Part shown: one piece after another, positions 17,736 to 26,246 of the stretch
Layout of the letters: the number at the start of each line of letters is the position of its first letter
Numbering within the stretch: position 1 is the first letter of the stretch
Assembly: GCA_025656675.1 (NCBI GenBank)
Contig: JAHXHN010000003.1
Span: forward strand, 310,001-374,000
Length of the DNA stretch: 64,000 nucleotides
Reading direction: 5' to 3'
From: Candidatus Thiodiazotropha sp. (ex Codakia rugifera)
GTDB lineage: Bacteria; Pseudomonadota; Gammaproteobacteria; Chromatiales; Chromatiaceae
Position numbers and translations under genes: made by a program
Notes under the pieces: model-generated
Database searches by the model: none
What the model was told of the DNA's origin: nothing
What the model saw: the letters and a program-made list of their open reading frames with translations, nothing else

Positions 17736-17794
17736 GTAGGGTATGACCCTGCCCTACCAAATAGCTGGGGTGTAGGGTGGAGCTCTGCCCCACC
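17736..17794. repeat. pair of REP-like hairpins (GTAGGG type)
   Basis: Unit one: GTAGGG (17736-17741) pairs with CCCTAC (17752-17757). Unit two: GGTGG (17776-17780) pairs with CCACC (17790-17794), preceded by GTAGGG at 17772-17777. The two units share the GTAGGGT core about 36 bp apart, like dispersed palindromic repeats known in many gammaproteobacteria. They also may end transcription of the DUF2892 gene. Confidence 0.5.
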
Positions 17795-17957
17795 AATCAC
17801 GACTGAATAAGGTCGCGCATATTCGATCTTTAGCCGTTAACTAAGTGCCGTTATTCTCAGAGTTCGAATTTGAACGCCTGCTCGGAGCACTGGGCATAAT
17901 CGGTGAAAGTGAATCCACAGGAGCAGGAGTCTAATCGCTGGATCATTTTTGTGAGAA

Positions 17958-18128
17958 ATGATACCTATTACCGTTTGTATTGGGTATGCCATTCAGCCAA
18001 TGAAGGATAGCGTACTACGCCTCTATTTCTTCACCAATAAGGAGAATCAGAATACATTGTTGGCGAATCTGCTACCCTTTACGACTTCCGATCCTATTCA
18101 CTTTAAAGAGTTGGAGGTGGTGTACTAG
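17958..18128 (+). pseudogene. 56-codon coding fragment, probable gene remnant
   Basis: An ATG at 17958 opens a frame ending TAG (18126-18128). The second half reads as real protein (VLRLYFFTNKENQ, then LLPFTTSDPIHFKELEVVY), but no good ribosome binding site is present and the fragment is too short to be a domain. It lies in an 800-bp stretch otherwise empty of genes and is read as the C-terminal end of a decayed gene. Family not recognised. Confidence 0.35.
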
Positions 18129-18321
18129 CATAAGAACTACTGGATATACAGAGTAAGTGCCAGGGAAATGGGAATGGCTCGGACAAACCTGAATCCACCC
18201 GCTGTCAGTGGTTATGCTCAAGCATCCGAAGACATTAGATCAAATCCATCAGGCTGATCAAGTTATGCACTTCTCCCTCTTACGGGTAATCGCAGATTAA
18301 TATATCACCATCGCGTTCGTT

Positions 18322-18468
18322 TCAGTAAAAGTGTACCTTCACTTCGGTCACAAACTTGTCTTTGTACGCGGTTTGCACCTTCTCCTGGGCAAAACGCTGT
18401 GCTGGCTCGAGCAGCTGGCAGTGGGTTGAGCGTGCAGCTTGAATTGCCGATGGCTGACTGACACTATC
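18322..18468 (-). pseudogene. 48-codon coding fragment without a start codon
   Basis: Between two in-frame stops on the minus strand lies a protein-like frame (HCQLLEPAQRFAQEKVQT, then AYKDKFVTEVKVHFY) with no ATG or GTG. It looks like the C-terminus of a lost gene. Together with the fragment at 17958 it marks this stretch as a site of gene decay. Family not recognised. Confidence 0.35.
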
Positions 18469-18492
18469 TCACCCGGTTTTACTCATTTTTTA

Positions 18493-19824
18493 TTATTCAA
18501 TTGGGATGATGAGTCTAGCACAAGTTCCTCCACCATCATGCTCCAGGAGTTTTACTGTCCAGCCGTTTGCGTCGGCCAGCTGGCGAACAATGGCTAATCC
18601 AAGACCACTTCCTCCGGTCACGCTGCTGCGAGATTTTTCCAGTCTGAAAAACGGTTGGAATACAGCTTCGCGTTGTTCTGGAGGAATGCCTGGTCCATGA
18701 TCCACCACCTGAATTGTGAGAAAATCTTTATCACAGTTGCATTCAACGCTTACCGGCTTTCCTTCACCATAGCGTATTGCATTTTCCAGCAGGTTAGAAA
18801 CGATGCGCTGGAGTGCCAAAGGATTCAGCATAAAGCTGCAGGATTTATCAGTAGTCCATTCTATGGTCTGGTTTCCATGTCTTACAGCTACAATTATATG
18901 GTCCAGGGCCCCGGCAATCTGTGTCGGCTCCTTTTCCTGCTTATCCAGTTCCAGGCTGATCTGAAGTGCTTGTCCGATAAGTCGGTTAACAGCATTGAGA
19001 TCTCGGTAAACACCATTCATGAGTTGAGTATCTCCGCCATCGTTTGGCAGCATAGCAAGGGCCAACTGGATTTGTGTGAGAGGAGTACGCAGGTCGTGTG
19101 AAATTCCCGCTAGCAGTGTCGTTCGGTTGGTGAGTAGTTCTCTCATCTGGATGTTCATGCGATTAAATTCCCTGGCAAGAACGATCAATTCTTCCGGTCC
19201 CTCCTCCCTAACAGGGTCCGGCCACTGTCCTTTTCCTATTAGCTGCGCTGCCTGGTAAAGACGTTCTATGGTAACTGTCAGGCGTCGGGTGAGTAGGGTC
19301 GCAGTGAAAAAGGTCAGACAAAACCCGGTGATCAGGACGACAAAAAAAGCTACCGATGGTTTGACCCCTATGCGCGAGCGTGAAAATCCAAAGCGTAAAA
19401 CTGTATTTGATAGCGGGACATCAGCCCAGTACCACTTCTCGTCTTTTTGATCCCGACTGGTCTTAATGTGTATCTTGTTTCCCAACTGTTTCTGCAACGA
19501 TGCCTCAAGGAAAAACAGATACGGCAGCAGGCTGGTAGAATCCGGTAGCGATGCCTCTGCGCTGGTTAACCGGAGATTGTGTTTATGCCACATCTGTTCA
19601 ACAAATACACCACGCTCGCCAGTGGGTAAACTTTCCCACCTTTCAGAGGCATGAGAGATTATGCTGGCCAGGTCATCAGTCGCGCGTTGTCCAAGTGGAA
19701 CCACCATATAGTAGGCTATGGTTGATAGCATAATTACCAGAAATCCAATCGATACGATGCCGATGGTAAAAAGAATTTTCCAGAAGTAGCTTCGGAATTG
19801 AAAAAAAGTCTTAATAATATTCAT
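18493..19824 (-). CDS. EnvZ-like sensor histidine kinase
   Basis: The protein has 443 residues from the ATG at 19824, chosen because it overlaps the response-regulator stop as TAATG; a longer in-frame start adds twelve unlikely residues. Order: membrane helix 1 (about 12-40), a periplasmic sensor of about 110 residues, membrane helix 2 (near 155-180), HAMP, then HisKA with the phospho-accepting His in GISHDLRTPL. The ATPase domain has the N box NLLENAIRYG, DHGPGI and GGSGLGLAIV. All catalytic motifs are intact. With the OmpR-type regulator it probably controls the divergent cytochrome and barrel genes; the signal is unknown. Confidence 0.93.
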   Translation of the reverse strand: MNIIKTFFQFRSYFWKILFTIGIVSIGFLVIMLSTIAYYMVVPLGQRATDDLASIISHASERWESLPTGERGVFVEQMWHKHNLRLTSAEASLPDSTSLLPYLFFLEASLQKQLGNKIHIKTSRDQKDEKWYWADVPLSNTVLRFGFSRSRIGVKPSVAFFVVLITGFCLTFFTATLLTRRLTVTIERLYQAAQLIGKGQWPDPVREEGPEELIVLAREFNRMNIQMRELLTNRTTLLAGISHDLRTPLTQIQLALAMLPNDGGDTQLMNGVYRDLNAVNRLIGQALQISLELDKQEKEPTQIAGALDHIIVAVRHGNQTIEWTTDKSCSFMLNPLALQRIVSNLLENAIRYGEGKPVSVECNCDKDFLTIQVVDHGPGIPPEQREAVFQPFFRLEKSRSSVTGGSGLGLAIVRQLADANGWTVKLLEHDGGGTCARLIIPIE

Positions 19825-20528
19825 TACTCTTCTGATGAGAAGATATAACCTGCACCCCATATTGTACGCAAGTAAACAGGCTCCGAAGGGTTGGGTTCAA
19901 TTTTTCGACGCAAACGTCCCACGCAGACATCGATACTGCGATCTAGGGGTGACCGATCATAACCTTTAGTCATTTCCAGTAATCTATCTCGATTCAACAC
20001 ATGATTCTGGTGCTTTAGAAAAATGCGTAGAAGTGTGAATTCACCCGTGGTAAGTGAGATCTCCTGATCACTTCTGAAGAGCTTATGCCTTTGCACGTCA
20101 AGCCTAAATGGGCCAAACATAAATTTATCACCAGTGGAGGGGGTTTGCTCGGTTTGATTACACCTGCGTAACACTGAACGTATTCTGGCCAGCAGTTCCC
20201 TTGGATTAAAAGGTTTTGTTAGATAGTCATCTGCACCCATTTCAAGGCCAACAATTTTATCCAGTTCTTCGCCACGTGCAGAGAGAATTATGATTGGAAG
20301 GTTTTTCTGGTTGCGTAATCGGCGGCCAATCGAAAGGCCATCTTCACCTGGAAGCATAAGGTCGAGGATGACCAGATCAACATCGTGGCAGGAAAGATAC
20401 CGGTCCGTAGCATCAGCATCTTCAACCGCTTCAACGTCATATCCTTCTTTAGAAAGATAGCTTTTCAACAAATTCCTGAGCTCAGGTTCATCATCGACTA
20501 CCAACAGTCGCCGTTTCAGCGTATTCAA
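19824..20528 (-). CDS. OmpR-family response regulator
   Basis: The receiver domain has the acidic pair VVDDEP, the phosphorylation Asp in LVILDLMLPGEDG, and the Lys in YLTKPFNP. The C-terminal winged helix ends RLRRKIEPNP... TIWGAGYIF, typical of OmpR. The start is placed at TTG 20528 because GGGGA lies six bases before it and the protein then begins MNTLKRRLLVVDDEP; a longer TTG start at 20573 has no ribosome binding site. It overlaps the kinase gene by one base and is divergent from the cytochrome gene at 20674. Confidence 0.92.
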   Translation of the reverse strand: MNTLKRRLLVVDDEPELRNLLKSYLSKEGYDVEAVEDADATDRYLSCHDVDLVILDLMLPGEDGLSIGRRLRNQKNLPIIILSARGEELDKIVGLEMGADDYLTKPFNPRELLARIRSVLRRCNQTEQTPSTGDKFMFGPFRLDVQRHKLFRSDQEISLTTGEFTLLRIFLKHQNHVLNRDRLLEMTKGYDRSPLDRSIDVCVGRLRRKIEPNPSEPVYLRTIWGAGYIFSSEE

Positions 20529-20673
20529 TTGATATCCCCACACTTTTGTTGCAATGACGCAATTCTGAAACAAATTCGTTACATCTTGTTACTGCTACGC
20601 CATCATCCAGATAAATATTGTGTTTATTGTATGCGCTGTAGAAAACGACGCCAACCTACTGAGGACAAGCCCC

Positions 20674-21312
20674 ATGAAACACCAGCGCAATAAAGCTAAA
20701 AAATGCTTCGACCGTTTTCCAGGAATTCAGAAACTACGATATTCATCTATCGCAGCTGCGATGCTGATTGGCAGTGCCTTTCTGACATCCAATGTGAGCG
20801 CGGCTGATCCAGGTATGGAGGAATTAAAAAAAGTTTTGCAGGGACAGATTGAACTTATGACGCCAGAATTGCAGGAGAAGGTAAAGGGGCTGTCGATGGA
20901 TACCAAAATGTCCTTAATGGCGATACTGGCTATGCACAACCGTTACAGCAAAAGCGTAACCATGCGCCAGGTGATGACAGAAGTTTTGTCTGATTTCCAA
21001 AGCATACTCGCGGGAATCATGACAGACAATCCAGAGCAGACTGCGGATAGCGCACGACGCCTTGCAAATCATCGTATCCCCGTTGGCGGGCTTCTTCCCT
21101 ATTTGGGAATGGAAAATATCAGTGATGAGCGTTTGGCTGTTCTCGACGGGTTTAATACCAGCGTAGAGGGGAATGCTCTGAAACTTGCTACCGCAGCCGA
21201 GGCTGGCGACATGGCAACGGCGGCATCACTCGTAGGACCGATCAGCTCAGGTTGCGTGGCATGTCATGGTGTTTTTCGTACTCAGCCTGGCGTTTCGGAT
21301 TTGCTGCGTTAA
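20674..21312 (+). CDS. exported monohaem cytochrome, class II (cytochrome c'-like) layout
   Basis: The protein has 212 residues from the ATG at 20674 behind GAGGA. A long signal peptide ends near VSA (residue 44). The rest is helical, with one haem motif CVACH close to the C-terminus, the arrangement of class II cytochromes, in which a four-helix bundle carries haem at its end. Cytochromes c' bind NO or CO; whether this one keeps an open haem site cannot be told. It is divergent from the two-component genes and 75 bp before the outer-membrane protein. Confidence 0.75.
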   Translation: MKHQRNKAKKCFDRFPGIQKLRYSSIAAAMLIGSAFLTSNVSAADPGMEELKKVLQGQIELMTPELQEKVKGLSMDTKMSLMAILAMHNRYSKSVTMRQVMTEVLSDFQSILAGIMTDNPEQTADSARRLANHRIPVGGLLPYLGMENISDERLAVLDGFNTSVEGNALKLATAAEAGDMATAASLVGPISSGCVACHGVFRTQPGVSDLLR

Positions 21313-21387
21313 TCTGATTTATCTGGCCTCAATCACGATAACTATAAAGACCTGATTGAGAATAGCCTGTCATCTAGGAGGAATGTT

Positions 21388-22542
21388 ATGAAATGCAGGG
21401 TAACTTTGCTTTCCGCCAGTCTCGCGCTAGCTTGTATCATACCAACATATGCTCTTGCGGTTGGTGATGATCAAGATAGTAGCTCCACGCTGGAGCAGCG
21501 CCGCGCACTGTCAAATCGGATTAAACAGTTGCGGGCATTGAGAAAAAAACTACCCATTCCGGTACCCTCTGGGCTTTTTGGTATTTATGCTTTCCCTGAA
21601 AAAGGTCAGGGAGTTGCCGGTATAAACTACCAGCACCATGAGTTCGATGGGTTGATACAGGGCAGCAAATCTATTTCGGCTGAAACAGTAGTGACTTCGG
21701 CACCCAATCGCTTTTTTGGCAATCCCATGCAGCCGCCAACTCTGCGGGTCGTGCCGAAAAGTGCCCGAGCCGATGTGATATTCCCCTTTGCAAATTTTGC
21801 CTTCAACGACCATTTCGCACTGGTCGCTCTGGCACCCCTGATCCGTAAGGAGACTGTATTGGAGACCTTCTCAGGTGGCGGAGGTATAAACAGTCTGGGA
21901 ACCAATACGGTTACCACAAAAGGATTGGGTGATATTAAATTCGGCACCATATTTAAAGCCTACAATAGCGATGATTATGGCCACAATATGTTATTTGACG
22001 CAGTATTGAGTGCTCCGACCGGAAGCATTACGGAAGAGGATTATAATCTGACGCCGATGAACACCAAGGTGAAAACCCGGTTAGCCTACGGAATGCAATT
22101 GGGTTCCGGTACCTGGGATGCTGTTGTCGGAGTAGTTTACTGGGGCAAGCAGAAACAATGGGGTTGGGGAGCACAATATCTGGCCACAATTCCCCTTGAG
22201 AGTGAGAACAGCGAGGGTTGGAGATTCGGAGATAAACATGAGGGTACCGCGTGGGTATCCTATGAGTGGCAACCGGATTTAGTCACTTCCGTTCGATTGC
22301 GTGGTGAAACTCAGGACGAGATACATGGAATTGATTCGAAGATCTATGGGCCTGGTTTGGGTGCAAATCCAGATAATTACGGTGGAGAAAGGGCTGAGAT
22401 CGGTATCGGAATTAACTGGATGCCAGCGCTGGCAAATAATCTCAGTCTGGAACTGTTATTGCCAATTCACCAGGATCGCAATGGCGTTCAGGCGGAACAC
22501 GAATTCAGCCTGGCATTAAGTTGGCGTACAGGATTTTTCTAG
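21388..22542 (+). CDS. outer-membrane beta-barrel (MetA-phenol/transporter-like) protein
   Basis: The protein has 384 residues with a signal peptide (cleavage near ALA, residue 24). The body is a run of alternating strands with aromatic girdle residues and ends in Phe-Phe, the outer-membrane insertion signal. The fold resembles the family often annotated as the MetA pathway phenol-degradation porin or simply 'transporter'. AGGAGG lies before the ATG. The region after the signal peptide (about 30-55) is a charged helix rich in Arg and Lys, which may plug or extend from the barrel. Substrate unknown. It lies between the cytochrome gene and the DUF2892 gene in one probable operon. Confidence 0.75.
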   Translation: MKCRVTLLSASLALACIIPTYALAVGDDQDSSSTLEQRRALSNRIKQLRALRKKLPIPVPSGLFGIYAFPEKGQGVAGINYQHHEFDGLIQGSKSISAETVVTSAPNRFFGNPMQPPTLRVVPKSARADVIFPFANFAFNDHFALVALAPLIRKETVLETFSGGGGINSLGTNTVTTKGLGDIKFGTIFKAYNSDDYGHNMLFDAVLSAPTGSITEEDYNLTPMNTKVKTRLAYGMQLGSGTWDAVVGVVYWGKQKQWGWGAQYLATIPLESENSEGWRFGDKHEGTAWVSYEWQPDLVTSVRLRGETQDEIHGIDSKIYGPGLGANPDNYGGERAEIGIGINWMPALANNLSLELLLPIHQDRNGVQAEHEFSLALSWRTGFF

Positions 22543-22569
22543 TCGATTTCTTTTTTCTGGAGGATAAAC

Positions 22570-22758
22570 ATGAAGCACAATGTTGGTGGAATCGATCGTA
22601 CCCTGCGCATCATCATCGGTCTTGTGGTAATCGGTGGGGGCGTCTACGCCCAGAATTGGTGGGGTGCCATTGGTCTCATCCCCCTGCTCACCGGTGTAAT
22701 AGGCTGGTGTCCGGCTTACCTGCCCTTTGGCCTGAGCAGCTGCAAGATCAATTCCTGA
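22570..22758 (+). CDS. second DUF2892 small membrane protein
   Basis: The protein has 62 residues: KHNVGGIDRTLRIIIGLVV, a second hydrophobic segment, and the turn GWCPAYLPFGLSSCK. It is a paralogue of the protein at 17460 and keeps the Cys-Pro turn, with a second cysteine eight residues later. It lies 27 bp after the barrel gene with GGAGG before its ATG, so it is probably co-expressed. The partner is unknown. Confidence 0.88.
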   Translation: MKHNVGGIDRTLRIIIGLVVIGGGVYAQNWWGAIGLIPLLTGVIGWCPAYLPFGLSSCKINS

Positions 22759-22914
22759 TGGACCCAGGAAGAGCGGCCTGAAATCGTTTCGGTAGGCGAT
22801 GTTAGGCCAAGCCCCCATTTATTCAGTTTCATTTCAGAAACCCTCCCTACAATCAAATTCACAGAGACAATTTTGCTTTGATTTATTCGACCAAGGTAGT
22901 GAGCGTTTGGAATC

Positions 22915-24192
22915 ATGACAACAAGCACGTTAGCAATGATCATCTTTGCTGCAATCCTGATACAAACCACCATCCTTGTACTGATCGGTTTACATCATCG
23001 TAAAAAACTTCAGCAAAGCCAGCAGAATCAAGTCGCAAAGGTGGTACAGCGTTCATCCTCTCAAGAGGATGTATTATCGAGTGATCAATCATTCAACTCG
23101 GTATTTTTATGGAGCGGATACCGGGAGTTCCGTGTCTTACGGCGGAAGATGGAAGATAAAAACAATTCGATCTGTTCTTTTTATCTAACACCAACCGATG
23201 GTAAATCCTTACCCTCATTTGAACCAGGGCAGTTTCTCACCTTCAAGCTGCCGATCGACAACCCTTCATCAGGCCAACCGAAAACAGTGACACGCTGTTA
23301 TTCCTTATCGGATAGACCAAGGCCTGACTACTACCGTATATCGATAAAGCGAGTCCCTGCCCCAGTTGGTCGGCCGGATCTGCCAGCAGGCATCGCTTCA
23401 AATTTCTTTCATGAACAAGTACATGAAGGCAGTAAACTACTAGCCAAGGCCCCTTCTGGGCATTTCCATCTCATGAATGATGAGAATTTACCCATCGTGC
23501 TTGTTGCTGGTGGGATCGGCATTACTCCGATGTTGAGCATCCTAAACACCCTCATAGAGGGTGGTTTGCGTCGGGAAGTATGGTTCTATTTCGGGGTGCG
23601 CAATGGTGATGAAGATATGATGAAAAACCATCTCCGTATACTTGCCGAGACCCACTCAAATTTCCATTTGCATGTCTGTTACAGTGCACCAAATGAAGAT
23701 GATGAGGAGGAGATCGACTACCACCATAGTGAACGGATCAGCATCCCATTATTACGCTCCACGCTGAGCCTGAAGCGTTACCAATTTTATGTCTGCGGTC
23801 CCCAAGCATTGATGGAGTCTCTTGTGCCAGGATTGGAGGCTTGGGGTGTAGATACCAATGATATCTATTACGAATCATTCGGCCCAGCCACACTCATTAA
23901 ACAGGATCGCTCTGAACAGAAGCGACTTGAAAGTGAACCCATGACGATTACCTTTAGCAGCTCCGATCAAAGCTTTCCCTGGGATGCAACAGCCGATTCC
24001 CTATTGGAATTTGCAGAAACCAATGATATTAACGTGCCCTCAGGCTGCCGGGCTGGTAGCTGTGGTTCCTGTCAAACATCTTTGATAAAAGGCGAGGTCA
24101 AATACAATCAGCAGCCGGATGCTGATACAGAACCAGGACACTGTCTGCTATGCATTGCAAGACCTAAGAGCGATCTCGTATTGGAGGCTTAG
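22915..24192 (+). CDS. membrane-anchored FAD / 2Fe-2S NAD(P)H reductase
   Basis: The protein has 425 residues. One N-terminal membrane helix (about 5-26) is followed by HHRKK, which by the positive-inside rule puts the rest in the cytoplasm. Then comes a ferredoxin-reductase module: FAD motif TRCYSLSDRP, nucleotide motif VAGGIGITPML, and YVCGPQALMES. The C-terminal plant-type ferredoxin has CRAGSCGSC with the fourth ligand in HCLLC. This layout (reductase then ferredoxin) is that of Hcr and VanB-type reductases. With the next two genes it likely passes NAD(P)H electrons to membrane b haems. The stop overlaps the following gene. Confidence 0.88.
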   Translation: MTTSTLAMIIFAAILIQTTILVLIGLHHRKKLQQSQQNQVAKVVQRSSSQEDVLSSDQSFNSVFLWSGYREFRVLRRKMEDKNNSICSFYLTPTDGKSLPSFEPGQFLTFKLPIDNPSSGQPKTVTRCYSLSDRPRPDYYRISIKRVPAPVGRPDLPAGIASNFFHEQVHEGSKLLAKAPSGHFHLMNDENLPIVLVAGGIGITPMLSILNTLIEGGLRREVWFYFGVRNGDEDMMKNHLRILAETHSNFHLHVCYSAPNEDDEEEIDYHHSERISIPLLRSTLSLKRYQFYVCGPQALMESLVPGLEAWGVDTNDIYYESFGPATLIKQDRSEQKRLESEPMTITFSSSDQSFPWDATADSLLEFAETNDINVPSGCRAGSCGSCQTSLIKGEVKYNQQPDADTEPGHCLLCIARPKSDLVLEA

Positions 24193-24194
24193 TG

Positions 24195-24773
24195 ATGGAA
24201 CACTCACTGGTACGCAAAGAAGTGATCCCCTTTTTACTGCTATTCGGTGCACTGATTGTGGCAACCGCCATCATCGATATCCTTCTCCATCAGTTTGAAC
24301 TGGTCTGGATTGGAAGATACCTGGGAATACCAGGCACAATTCTGATTTTGCTCTCGTTTTTCTATTCCATGCGAAAACGTAAGATGATCAGTTTCGGCAA
24401 ACCAAAGTCACTCCTTACACTGCATGAAACACTCACATTACTGGGTGCCCTGATGATCCTTGTCCATGCCGGCATCCATATCTATGTGATTCTGCCCTGG
24501 CTTGCGCTGACCGCCATGTTAGTCAACATCATCAGTGGTATGACGGGTAAGTACTTGCTGGATCGATCCCGCCGTCATATCAATACAAAGAAAGCACTTT
24601 ATTTGCAACAGGGCCTGTCTGATGAGGCCATCGAAAAACAGCTCTTCTGGGATGCTACGGCCTTCGACATGATGAAGCAGTGGCGAGTGGTCCATTTGCC
24701 TATCACACTGGCTTTCGCAGTACTGAGCATCACCCATATTCTAAGCATTTTCCTGTTCTGGCAATGGCGATGA
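24195..24773 (+). CDS. four-helix membrane protein, probable dihaem b-type cytochrome
   Basis: The protein has 192 residues from the ATG at 24195 (GGAGG seven bases before); a GTG three bases earlier is also possible. Four to five membrane helices are predicted. Two helices each hold a pair of histidines exactly 14 residues apart: LHETLTLLGALMILVH and VVHLPITLAFAVLSITH. That is the spacing used for two stacked bis-histidine b haems in ferric-reductase and b561-like proteins. I do not know a named family for it. It overlaps both neighbours (TAGTG upstream, ATGA downstream), so the three proteins should be made together. Haem binding is inferred from the spacing alone. Confidence 0.7.
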   Translation: MEHSLVRKEVIPFLLLFGALIVATAIIDILLHQFELVWIGRYLGIPGTILILLSFFYSMRKRKMISFGKPKSLLTLHETLTLLGALMILVHAGIHIYVILPWLALTAMLVNIISGMTGKYLLDRSRRHINTKKALYLQQGLSDEAIEKQLFWDATAFDMMKQWRVVHLPITLAFAVLSITHILSIFLFWQWR

Positions 24774-25588
24774 AATACAACACAATAACGCTGATCGTTG
24801 CCATCAATCTGACCCTACTGGTCCTTCTGGCAATACTCATTCCTCAATTTATGATCAGCCCGGGGAAACCAATTGATGCACATGCTGATCTTGCTACGGA
24901 TTGCTTTGCCTGCCATACCCCGTTTATTGGCAGTACAGCAGACAAATGCATCGCCTGCCATAAGGTTGAGGAAATCGGTATTAAAACCACTCAAGGATTA
25001 CCCATCGCTGAAGAGAAGAAGAATGTTGCCTTTCACCAACAGTTGATCGAAGAGGATTGTGTCTCCTGCCATAGTGACCACAAAGGCGTACAAGCCTTTC
25101 GCCCAATTGGTCAGTTCTCTCATCACTTACTTGAACCTGACTTACAGCAGCAGTGTGATGGCTGCCATAGCAATCCAGGTGATGCACTACACCTTAAGAT
25201 TGAGGGCAATTGCGCAGAATGCCATGACCAGGAAGCATGGATACCGGCCACTTTTAACCATGCAGACTATTTCCGCTTCGACAGGCATCATGATACTGAT
25301 TGTGTTACTTGTCATGTTAACAGTGACTATAGCAACTACACCTGCTACGGCTGTCATGAGCACTCACGTTCGAAGATACGTGAAGAACATGTTGAGGAAG
25401 GCATCTATGATTATGAAGTCTGTGTTGAGTGTCACCGAAGTGGCGACGAGGAAGAGGCTGAGCGAATCTGGCGCTCTCAGCGTTTCAAATCCTACCAGGG
25501 AAAAGGCGCAGGTTCATTCGAGAGTAGTTATCAGAGAGGAAAAGAGAGGGGGACATATTGGGATGACGATCGCGATGACGACGACTAA
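24770..25588 (+). CDS. anchored octahaem c-type cytochrome
   Basis: The protein has 272 residues from the ATG at 24770, chosen for its ATGA overlap with the previous stop. The N-terminal hydrophobic segment (about 6-28) lacks a clear cleavage site and is read as an anchor with the rest periplasmic. Eight CxxCH motifs follow: CFACH, CIACH, CVSCH, CDGCH, CAECH, CVTCH, CYGCH and CVECH, plus many free histidines for the distal ligands, in the style of class III multihaem cytochromes. The last 40 residues are charged and end in DDDRDDDD. It probably accepts electrons from the membrane b haems and hands them to a periplasmic or outer-membrane acceptor. Confidence 0.88.
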   Translation: MKYNTITLIVAINLTLLVLLAILIPQFMISPGKPIDAHADLATDCFACHTPFIGSTADKCIACHKVEEIGIKTTQGLPIAEEKKNVAFHQQLIEEDCVSCHSDHKGVQAFRPIGQFSHHLLEPDLQQQCDGCHSNPGDALHLKIEGNCAECHDQEAWIPATFNHADYFRFDRHHDTDCVTCHVNSDYSNYTCYGCHEHSRSKIREEHVEEGIYDYEVCVECHRSGDEEEAERIWRSQRFKSYQGKGAGSFESSYQRGKERGTYWDDDRDDDD

Positions 25589-25621
25589 TCACCCCTGTCT
25601 ACTGACGTTGAATCATCTAGA

Positions 25622-25639
25622 TCCCGGCCTTCGCTGGGA
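25622..25639. repeat. REP-like hairpin (TCCCGGC-CTTC-GCTGGGA)
   Basis: A 7-bp stem with one G-T pair over a CTTC loop lies between the convergent octahaem cytochrome and YaiI genes. It resembles the common CCCGCCTTCGCGGG-type dispersed repeat and may also terminate transcription. Confidence 0.45.
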
Positions 25640-25692
25640 CCCCAAGGTTCACACAAAAAATAAGTTTCTGGTCAGACGCTAACAACCATTTT

Positions 25693-26148
25693 CTATACAT
25701 CCTTAGCCAGCAACCGATCCAATTGATTGGCGAAGGCCTGTCGGTCGGATTGACTGAGTGTTGGCGGTCCCCCGGTATTGATGCCACTACCTCGTAACGT
25801 ATCCATGAAATCCCGCATATTCAGGCGCTGACGAATATTCTCTTCCGTGTAGAGCTCACCTCGAGGATTCAAGGCCAGACAACCTTTTGGAATCACTTCT
25901 GCCGCCAATGGAATATCGGCCGTTATCACCAGATCACCTGTTTTTACCTGTTGCACAATGTAGTTATCCGCCACATCAAAACCAGCACTCACCTGGACTG
26001 AGCGAATATATCGGGATCCCGGGACCTGAAGGGGCTGGTTGGCAACCAGTACTACCGGCACCTTCACTCTCTCCGCTGCACGGTAGAGAATCTCTTTAAT
26101 CACTTTCGGGCAGGCATCGGCATCGACCCAAATCTGCTTTGAATTCAT
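25693..26148 (-). CDS. YaiI/YqxD-family (DUF188) protein
   Basis: The protein has 151 residues from ATG 26148 ([14 protein letters not shown]). The family motifs are [14 protein letters not shown] near the start, [29 protein letters not shown] and [13 protein letters not shown]188 proteins have a PIN-like nuclease fold with clustered aspartates; activity in bacteria is not settled. Usual length is about 150, which supports this start over an upstream GTG. It is divergent from the DEAD-box helicase gene. Confidence 0.9.
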   Translation of the reverse strand: MNSKQIWVDADACPKVIKEILYRAAERVKVPVVLVANQPLQVPGSRYIRSVQVSAGFDVADNYIVQQVKTGDLVITADIPLAAEVIPKGCLALNPRGELYTEENIRQRLNMRDFMDTLRGSGINTGGPPTLSQSDRQAFANQLDRLLAKDV

Positions 26149-26246
26149 ATATTGCACTAAGCTATTGTAATCATTAGACGAGGCATTATACTGCACCGCC
26201 CGGCTTTGCCTATGACTGCTTGTCTACCCTTCACCAGGAATCTCTG

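Noticed and set aside
25059-25682. 207-codon frame overlapping the octahaem cytochrome gene
   Set aside because: It is the same DNA in another phase; the CxxCH frame is clearly the coding one.
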